DNA from: Lactiplantibacillus brownii
Lineage (GTDB): Bacteria > Bacillota > Bacilli > Lactobacillales > Lactobacillaceae
Length of the DNA stretch: 64,000 bases
NCBI RefSeq assembly: GCF_031085375.1
Contig: NZ_JAVCWF010000001.1
Coordinates: forward strand, 1,612,001 to 1,676,000
Direction: 5' to 3'
The number at the start of each line of letters is the position of its first letter. The stretch's first letter is position 1. The notes beneath the pieces were generated by a model. It worked only from the letters and a program-made list of their open reading frames with translations, searched no databases and was not told the DNA's origin. Positions 58,629-64,000 of the stretch are shown here, in pieces. Both the position numbers and the translations under genes were made by a program.

Positions 58629-59507
58629 TTAGTTTTTGATTTGACTCATAATTTCGTCTACAAAATTACCAGTTTGCTTTTCAATCCCTTCGCCGACTTC
58701 AAAGCGAACAAAGGTATTAACCTTGCCACCCTTTGATTCAACGTAATGTGAAACGGTTTGGTCAGAATCCTTAACAAATTCTTGATCATCCAAACTGATT
58801 TCAGCTAACCACTTGTTCAAGCGGCCTTCAACCATCTTTTCAACGATCTTTTCAGGTTTGCCTTCGTTCAAAGCTTCCTTAACTAAAACTTCTTTTTCAT
58901 GGGCTAAAGTTTCAGCGGGCACTTGGTCACGTGAGACATATTCTGGATTAATGGCTGCAACGTGCATTGCAACGTCCTTGGCAGTAGCTTCGTCAGCACC
59001 GTCTAAGACAACTAAAGCACCAATTTGGCCACCATTATGAATATAAGCGCCAAAGTTTTGATTAGCTTGCTTTTCGATTACTTTGAAACGACGTAAGCTA
59101 ACTTTTTCACCAGTTACTTGCGTAGTTTCAATGATATCATCATTGATCGTACCCTTTTCAGTCTTTAAAGCCAATGCGGCGTCAAGATCCTTAGGTGCTT
59201 CCAAAGCGATTTGATCGGCAACTTTAGCAATTAAGTCTTTGAAAGGATCACTAGATGCAACGAAGTCAGTTTCTGAGTTAACTTCAACGATTGCGGCATG
59301 ATCGCCATGAATCGCCACAGCGGCCATCCCTTCGGCAGCCACACGGCCACTCTTCTTTTCAGCTTTAGCAACGCCCTTTTCACGTAAAACGTCAACGGCT
59401 TTAGCCATGTCGCCTTCTGCTTCAACTAACGCCTTTTTGGCGTCCATCATACCAACGCCGGTTTTATCACGAAGTTCTTTAACTTGTGCTGCAGAAATTT
59501 TTGCCAT
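58629..59507 (-). CDS. tsf: Elongation factor Ts
   Basis: EF-Ts recharges EF-Tu with GTP. The 292-residue product has the N-terminal UBA-like domain ([20 protein letters not shown]), the core motif [10 protein letters not shown] and the dimerisation region, with a C-terminal [14 protein letters not shown] helix. The ATG at 59507 follows AAGGAGAG. It lies 102 bases behind rpsB; a large hairpin with a T-rich tail lies between them and may lower tsf transcription relative to rpsB. Confidence 0.97.
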   Translation of the reverse strand: MAKISAAQVKELRDKTGVGMMDAKKALVEAEGDMAKAVDVLREKGVAKAEKKSGRVAAEGMAAVAIHGDHAAIVEVNSETDFVASSDPFKDLIAKVADQIALEAPKDLDAALALKTEKGTINDDIIETTQVTGEKVSLRRFKVIEKQANQNFGAYIHNGGQIGALVVLDGADEATAKDVAMHVAAINPEYVSRDQVPAETLAHEKEVLVKEALNEGKPEKIVEKMVEGRLNKWLAEISLDDQEFVKDSDQTVSHYVESKGGKVNTFVRFEVGEGIEKQTGNFVDEIMSQIKN

Positions 59508-59534
59508 AGTGTAACTCTCCTTTGAGTCCGCTTG

Positions 59535-59598
59535 ATTTTTTTATAAAAGGCTGCCCATAAAATCAGGCCGATGAGGTCCGCGATTTTTTAGACAGCCT
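59535..59598 (-). terminator. Intercistronic terminator/attenuator between rpsB and tsf
   Basis: AGGCTGTC / GGGCAGCCT outer stem with inner AAAATC / GATTTT pairing, then TTTATAAAAAAATC on the minus strand. No promoter was seen behind it, so tsf must be reached by partial readthrough or processing. Confidence 0.65.
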
Positions 59599-59609
59599 AA
59601 TTATTTCAA

Positions 59610-60416
59610 TTATTTATTGTCAGACTTCTTGTCATTGTCGCCTTCAACGGCTTCAACGATGTCTTCCAAAGAGTCAGCGGACTTTTTAGTGTCCTTGTTA
59701 CCCTTGAATGAGTCTTCTGTAACGTCTTCATCTTCACCTTGACGGCCTTCAATGACAGCATCAGCCATCTTTGAAGTAATCAAACGAACGGCACGAATAG
59801 CATCGTCGTTTGATGGGATGATGACATCAATATCATCAGGATCAGTGTTCGTATCAACCATCGCAACGATCGGAATGTTCAACTTGTGAGCTTCCTTGAC
59901 CGCAATTTGTTCCTTACGAGGGTCAACAATAAAGATTACGTCTGGGATCCGAGGCATATCTTCGATACCGCCCAAGAATTTTTCAAGCTTAGCACGTTGC
60001 TTGATTAATAATGAAACTTCCTTCTTAGGTAGACGATCGAAAGTACCGTCTTCTTCCATCTTCTTTAAATCTTTAAGACGCTTGATCCGAGTTTGGATGG
60101 TATTCCAGTTGGTCAAAGTCCCACCTAACCAACGATGGTTAACGTAGTATTGACCAGCACGGGTTGCTTCTTCTTCGATTGAGTCTTGTGCTTGTTTTTT
60201 AGTCCCAACGAACAAGATCACACCGTCATCAGCCGCAGCATCCTTAACGAAGTTGTAAGCTGAATCGATCATCTTAACCGTCTTTTGTAAGTCAATGATG
60301 TAGATTCCGTTACGTTCCGTAAAGATGTATGGTTTCATCTTTGGATTCCAACGACGAGTTTGGTGACCGAAATGGACACCGGCTTCAAGCAATTGTTTCA
60401 TAGAAATAACAGCCAT
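59610..60416 (-). CDS. rpsB: 30S ribosomal protein S2
   Basis: S2 is a late-binding 30S protein that docks near S1. The 268-residue product has the [21 protein letters not shown] motif (in parts) at the N-terminus, the [13 protein letters not shown] block and VALVD-type C-terminal [12 protein letters not shown]. It then carries an acidic Asp/Glu/Lys tail (about 235-268) longer than in many homologues. The ATG at 60416 follows GGAGG 10 bases upstream. It has a strong promoter and a structured leader of about 120 nt. Confidence 0.97.
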   Translation of the reverse strand: MAVISMKQLLEAGVHFGHQTRRWNPKMKPYIFTERNGIYIIDLQKTVKMIDSAYNFVKDAAADDGVILFVGTKKQAQDSIEEEATRAGQYYVNHRWLGGTLTNWNTIQTRIKRLKDLKKMEEDGTFDRLPKKEVSLLIKQRAKLEKFLGGIEDMPRIPDVIFIVDPRKEQIAVKEAHKLNIPIVAMVDTNTDPDDIDVIIPSNDDAIRAVRLITSKMADAVIEGRQGEDEDVTEDSFKGNKDTKKSADSLEDIVEAVEGDNDKKSDNK

Positions 60417-60532
60417 AATATATATGCCTCCAAAAAAATTTGTTTTATTCCTCCTCGTCGCTCAACTGCCACTGGAACTCTCCCGAGCACATCCAGCGTC
60501 ATCCCGACGAGTGTGAATTGGTTTTAACACCG
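60417..60532 (-). ncRNA. Structured 5' leader of rpsB (candidate S2 autoregulatory element)
   Basis: The minus transcript can pair CTCGTCG (60511..60505) with CGACGAG (60460..60454), enclosing an inner CTGGA / TCCAG hairpin. A second purine-rich GAGGAGGA lies right behind the closing stem, and the real ribosome site follows about 30 bases later. The fold was drawn by eye. Ribosomal protein leaders often bind their own product; that role is inferred here. Confidence 0.45.
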
Positions 60533-60538
60533 AAAATT

Positions 60539-60567
60539 AGTATACCGAAGTTTGGCCTCGCTTGCAA
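60539..60567 (-). promoter_or_regulatory. Promoter of rpsB
   Basis: TTGCAA (60567..60562), 17-base spacer, TATACT (60544..60539) on the minus strand. Confidence 0.85.
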
Positions 60568-60583
60568 GAATTTTCAGCGAGAA

Positions 60584-60612
60584 TTTGTGAATTTCACAAA
60601 GTGTGTTAAGAT
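60584..60612 (+). promoter_or_regulatory. Promoter of the HAD gene with overlapping palindromic operator
   Basis: TGT followed by TAAGAT (60607-60612) with TTGTGA as -35 (60585-60590, 16-base spacer). The -35 lies within TTTGTGAATTTCACAAA (60584-60600), a perfect 8-1-8 palindrome, placed where a repressor or activator would act. Confidence 0.5.
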
Positions 60613-60640
60613 ACTATCTTGCATAGGAGGCTCAATTCAC

Positions 60641-61363
60641 ATGATCAAAGCCATCATTTTTGATGTAGACGACACACTCTATGATCAAAAATCACCATTT
60701 GGCACGGCGTTAACGCAGACCTCACAGTTACGTTTTACACCGGTCGAATTGGCTGACGTTTTTAAACGTTTTCGCGACTTTACGGACCGCACATTTCATC
60801 AAGTCACCGCCAAAGAACTCAGTCTAGAAGCTTGGCAAACAGCACGTTTACGCTATGCTTTGACTGATCTGGTCACGGAAACGATTAGTACCGATTGGGC
60901 GATTCAATTCGAAATGGCTTATCAACAAGCCTTGTCCGAAATTAAACTTTTTCCAGGATTAGCAGCCGTGTTGGAAAAGTTAAGCCACTGTTTTCAAATT
61001 GGGATCATTACGAACGGTCCTGCCAACATTCAGCGTGCTAAATTGCATCAGTTACAAATTGAACGCTATGTTCATCCTGATAAAATTTTCATTTCCGATG
61101 AACTCAGTCTCGCCAAACCGGACCCATCAATTTTTACGACTTGGGCCCATCAAGCGGGCCTCAGAGCAAATCAAGCGGCTTACGTTGGTGACAACGCCGC
61201 CTTCGATATGACCAGTGCTAAACATGCTGGTTGGCAAACATTTTGGTTCAATCACCGCAAAAATCAACAAGCACAACCCGCGGTGATTCCAGACCAGATT
61301 ATTGAAACACCAGCTGAACTAAATGAGTTGTTAATGGCACTGGCAGAAGCTGCCGCCGTTTGA
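60641..61363 (+). CDS. HAD-superfamily hydrolase (YjjG-like)
   Basis: Subfamily IA haloacid dehalogenase hydrolase, 240 residues. Motif I is IIFDVDDTLYDQ (first Asp about residue 8, the DxDDT form). Motif II sits in IGIITNGP, the lysine in LAKPDPSIFTTW and motif IV in AYVGDNAAFDMTSA. The pattern resembles YjjG-type nucleotidases that dephosphorylate pyrimidine nucleotides; the substrate is not certain. The ATG at 60641 follows AGGAGG; a longer frame from 60440 runs across the divergent promoters and is rejected. Single gene on the plus strand. Confidence 0.88.
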   Translation: MIKAIIFDVDDTLYDQKSPFGTALTQTSQLRFTPVELADVFKRFRDFTDRTFHQVTAKELSLEAWQTARLRYALTDLVTETISTDWAIQFEMAYQQALSEIKLFPGLAAVLEKLSHCFQIGIITNGPANIQRAKLHQLQIERYVHPDKIFISDELSLAKPDPSIFTTWAHQAGLRANQAAYVGDNAAFDMTSAKHAGWQTFWFNHRKNQQAQPAVIPDQIIETPAELNELLMALAEAAAV

Positions 61364-61382
61364 CCTAAATAAGTCACAGCCA

Positions 61383-61411
61383 CCCAGGAAATTTTTCTGG
61401 GCTTTTTTGTT
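61383..61411 (+). terminator. Terminator after the HAD gene
   Basis: CCCAGGAA / TTCTGGG stem followed by T6 on the plus strand. Confidence 0.88.
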
Positions 61412-61445
61412 TTTTTAATGATCCTATTCAACCATTTTTAAGATC

Positions 61446-61488
61446 AAAAAATCGATGGCGCCCACTGCTATGCAGCCTTGCCATCGAT
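61446..61488 (-). terminator. Terminator after the ABC exporter pair
   Basis: ATCGATGGC / GCCATCGAT stem followed by T6 on the minus strand, behind the stop at 61519. Confidence 0.87.
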
Positions 61489-61518
61489 CTGATATTTTCA
61501 CAGTTTGACTGTTGAAGC

Positions 61519-63300
61519 TTAGTCAAAGACCATTTGGTTTCGATAAAGTTCCGCATAAAAACCATGCTCTTTTAACAACGCCTCATGATTACCTTGTTCA
61601 ATGATCGCACCGTCTTTCAAGACCACGATCTTATCGGCATTCAAAATTGTCTTCAACCGATGCGCGATCACAAAACTAGTACGGCCTTGAATCACATTAT
61701 CCATCGCAGCTTGAATCTTCGCTTCCGTCACCGTATCCACATTGGAAGTCGCTTCATCCAAAATTAGCAAACGCGGATTGGTTAAGATCGTACGTGCAAT
61801 CGACATCAGCTGTTTTTGTCCCGCCGAAAAGACACTCTGTTCATCAGAAACGCGAGTCTCATATTGATCCGGCAAACTTTCGATGAAATCGTGGATATTC
61901 GCTTGTTTGGCAGCAGCCACCACGCGTTCCATGCTGGCATTAGGCTCACCGTAACGAATATTATCGGCAATCGTGCCGGTAAACAGCTGTGGCTCTTGCA
62001 ACACAATCCCCACATTTTGCCGTAGCGCATTGAGTTCAAATTTTCGAATATCCGTGCCATCAAACATGATTTGGCCGCTGTCGACATCGTAAAAGCGATT
62101 CAGCAAATTCATCACGGTCGTCTTACCAGAGCCCGTGGGACCAACTAATGCCACCATTTCACCGCGATGAACTTGGATCGTAACGCCATGCAAAATTTCT
62201 TTACCCGGCACATAGCTAAAATGAACCTTATCGATCAAAAGCTCATTGTGAATCCCATCTGGTCGAGCCCCGTTCACTGGGCTAACTTCATCGGGTTGAT
62301 CACGTACTTCGTCAATCCGTCTGGCCCCGGTAATCGCCAACTGAATCATACTGTAAAGACTTGTGAGCGACATGATTGGTTGATAGTATTGTTGCGCATA
62401 ATTCACAAACACGACCACTAACGCCAGCGCGGCCCCTTTAGACAAGCTACCGTTCAACGCCAACCACGAACCAAAGAAGATCACGATCGCCGTGTTGAGC
62501 AATGACATGCCTTGCATGAGGGGATTCAAGATCCCAGACCAAATCTGACCGGTTAAAGCCGACTGCCGGACCTGATTGTTATAGTTAGTAAAACCACGTA
62601 ACGAATCGTGTTGTAACCCATTGGTAATCAAGACTTTCTGACCCGTAATCTGTTCGTTGATATAGCCATTCAGCCGCCCGATATCATCTTGTTGCTGATT
62701 AACGGCTGTCCCTGCTTTGCGCATCACCAATGCTGCAATAATGAGGGCAATTGGCGTAGACGCCATGGTAACCCATGCCATCGTGGCATTTTGATTGAAC
62801 ATCACAATCAGCAAGCCAACGAACTGAGCCACAGCCAATAACACTTCGAGCAACGCCTGATTCATGGCATTAAAAATATTATCCAAATCGGACGTAAAAC
62901 GTGCCAGTATGTCCCCATCACTATGCGTATCAAAATACTTGACTTGCATCCGTTGCATCTTTCGGAACAGACCGACCCGCATTGTCCCGGTAGAATAAGC
63001 GGTCACCCGTGCAAGAATTAGACTCGCAATGAAGATTGTCGCTGCATCACCGATATACAGTAAAATATAAATAATCAATGTATGATTAAATTTTCCTAAG
63101 CTCGCCTGTGCCCGCGTCGCAGTATTGGTCCATTGCCCTAAGTAAGTCGTTAGCTCCTCAACCGCACGGCCCAAATAAGTTGGCGCAATCACGATACACC
63201 ACGTCGAAAAGGCAATCAAGAGGGTGCTTAAAATGAACCCTCGCCAATATTTTTTCAAATAATGCCAATAATACTTACCAGCATTCCGTAGATCCGTCAT
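61519..63300 (-). CDS. ABC exporter half-transporter (membrane domain plus ATPase), canonical ATP site subunit
   Basis: Type IV ABC exporter subunit, 593 residues: six membrane helices (about 1-325) followed by an ATPase domain (about 350-590). Walker A is GPTGSGKTT, Walker B with catalytic Glu is [12 protein letters not shown], and the switch His is in VIAHRLKTI. Its signature motif is altered (FSAGQKQ instead of LSGGQ). Its partner gene, overlapping by 4 bases, has the complementary pattern, so the two make a heterodimer with one working site. Substrates of such pairs range from drugs to lipids or peptides and are unknown here. Confidence 0.92.
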   Translation of the reverse strand: MTDLRNAGKYYWHYLKKYWRGFILSTLLIAFSTWCIVIAPTYLGRAVEELTTYLGQWTNTATRAQASLGKFNHTLIIYILLYIGDAATIFIASLILARVTAYSTGTMRVGLFRKMQRMQVKYFDTHSDGDILARFTSDLDNIFNAMNQALLEVLLAVAQFVGLLIVMFNQNATMAWVTMASTPIALIIAALVMRKAGTAVNQQQDDIGRLNGYINEQITGQKVLITNGLQHDSLRGFTNYNNQVRQSALTGQIWSGILNPLMQGMSLLNTAIVIFFGSWLALNGSLSKGAALALVVVFVNYAQQYYQPIMSLTSLYSMIQLAITGARRIDEVRDQPDEVSPVNGARPDGIHNELLIDKVHFSYVPGKEILHGVTIQVHRGEMVALVGPTGSGKTTVMNLLNRFYDVDSGQIMFDGTDIRKFELNALRQNVGIVLQEPQLFTGTIADNIRYGEPNASMERVVAAAKQANIHDFIESLPDQYETRVSDEQSVFSAGQKQLMSIARTILTNPRLLILDEATSNVDTVTEAKIQAAMDNVIQGRTSFVIAHRLKTILNADKIVVLKDGAIIEQGNHEALLKEHGFYAELYRNQMVFD

Positions 63301-64000
63301 TTTACCCCCTCCTCACGTGCTTTTTGTGTTTGATAAATCGCTTGATAAATGTCATTAGTTTGTAGTAACTGCTGATGAGTGCCGCTCCCGCTAATTCGGC
63401 CACCATCCAAGACTAAGATTTGGTCTGCACGGATGATCGACGCAATCTTTTCGGCAATTACCACAGTCGTCGTCGAAGTCAAATCACGGTCCATGGCCTC
63501 TTGAACTAATTTTTCCGAGCGCGCATCTAATGCCGAAGTCGCATCGTCTAAAATCAGGATCTCAGGATCAGCAATCACCCCACGTGTAATTGCGAGGCGT
63601 TGCTTTTGACCACCTGAAAAGTTTTGCGACCGCTCTTCAACAGGTGCATCATAAGTTTGTGGCAACCGTTCAATAAATTCCGAAGCTTGAGCCACGTTGG
63701 CTGCCCAACGCATATGGCTCGCTTGTGCGTCTGGTCGAACTTGCTTCAAATTACCAGAAATCGTGCCTGAAAAGAGTGTCGAACGTTGTAAAACGTAGGC
63801 AACGGTTGCCCGAAGTGCCTTTTCTGGAATCTGACGAACATCGACCCCGCCGATTTTCACTTGACCACTATCGGGATCATACAGGCGGGCAATCAGTTGT
63901 GCCAGCGTTGTTTTGCCAGAGCCCGTCGCACCCACAATACCAAGCATTGCACCAGCCGCAACGTTAAAGCTGACGTCCTTTAAGGTTGGCTGATCATCCC
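63297..64000 (-). CDS. ABC exporter half-transporter, partner subunit (partial, runs off the window)
   Basis: Only the ATPase end is in the window; the frame is open through base 64000, so the membrane domain lies beyond. Walker A is GATGSGKTT and the signature FSGGQKQ is near-canonical. Walker B reads [11 protein letters not shown] with Asp in place of the catalytic Glu, and the switch position reads VIAEKIASI with Glu for His. These changes mark the degenerate half of a heterodimeric exporter of the BmrCD/LmrCD kind. The stop overlaps the start of the following subunit by 4 bases. A start codon cannot be given. Confidence 0.92.
   Translation of the reverse strand, partial: DDQPTLKDVSFNVAAGAMLGIVGATGSGKTTLAQLIARLYDPDSGQVKIGGVDVRQIPEKALRATVAYVLQRSTLFSGTISGNLKQVRPDAQASHMRWAANVAQASEFIERLPQTYDAPVEERSQNFSGGQKQRLAITRGVIADPEILILDDATSALDARSEKLVQEAMDRDLTSTTTVVIAEKIASIIRADQILVLDGGRISGSGTHQQLLQTNDIYQAIYQTQKAREEGVK

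Noticed and set aside
60440..60640. Longer N-terminus of the plus-strand HAD protein
   Set aside because: It would cross the rpsB promoter, its leader and the HAD promoter; AGGAGG precedes the ATG at 60641.

Overview
The window reads as core chromosome of a low-GC Gram-positive lactic acid bacterium, most likely Lactiplantibacillus (the Lactobacillus plantarum group). Reasons: a six-gene dlt operon (dltE-dltX-dltA-dltB-dltC-dltD) as described for L. plantarum; housekeeping neighbourhoods in the Bacillota order (phoH-ybeY-dgkA-era-recO; rimP-nusA-ylxR-L7Ae-infB-rbfA; rpsB-tsf, pyrH-frr, uppS-cdsA-rseP-proS-polC); T-box leaders; a CIRCE-controlled hrcA operon; and a sortase tail of LPxTSE type. 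The species was not tested against a database.

Layout. 1-4.7 kb: start of a glycyl-tRNA synthetase T-box leader (cut by the window edge), then recO, era, dgkA, ybeY, phoH, yqeY, rpsU, all on the minus strand. 4.9-10.4 kb: PPDK regulatory kinase (+), an SDR-like protein, nfo, a CDP-glycerol transferase, a YitT membrane protein, msrA. 10.4-13.8 kb: hisS-aspS behind a T-box. 13.8-19.6 kb: a cell-wall amidase, a frameshifted fructosamine kinase, a HAD phosphatase, dtd, rel and a small membrane protein. 19.7-25 kb: prmA-rsmE, an LPxTG-like coiled-coil surface protein, an acetyltransferase, a DNA glycosylase and two small unknown genes. 25-34.4 kb: lepA, a WxL-interacting-type surface protein, the dlt operon and a 55-codon ORF in front of it. 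34.6-39.6 kb: hrcA-grpE-dnaK and dnaJ. 39.6-42.3 kb: truB-ribF-alsD. 42.4-47.9 kb: the nusA-infB operon. 47.9-57.1 kb: uppS-cdsA-rseP-proS-polC. 57.2-60.4 kb: rpsB, tsf, pyrH, frr. 60.6-64 kb: a HAD hydrolase and a heterodimeric ABC exporter, one gene running off the end.

The genes serve translation and its quality control (tRNA synthetases, initiation and recycling factors, ribosome maturation and modification, D-aa-tRNA deacylase), stress response (Rel, HrcA/GrpE/DnaK/DnaJ, MsrA, Nfo) and envelope building (Dlt, UppS, CdsA, undecaprenol kinase, amidase, teichoic-type transferase).

No prophage, insertion sequence, CRISPR array or defence island was seen, and no wholly new system. The less expected items are: a CIRCE-like element in the phoH leader, a terminator/anti-terminator pair in front of rimP-nusA, an unannotated 55-aa ORF heading the dlt operon, a structured rpsB leader, a palindrome over the promoter of a HAD gene, and a one-base frameshift in fructosamine kinase. 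Many promoters carry an extended -10 (TGn) with a weak -35. All structure and family calls were made by eye.
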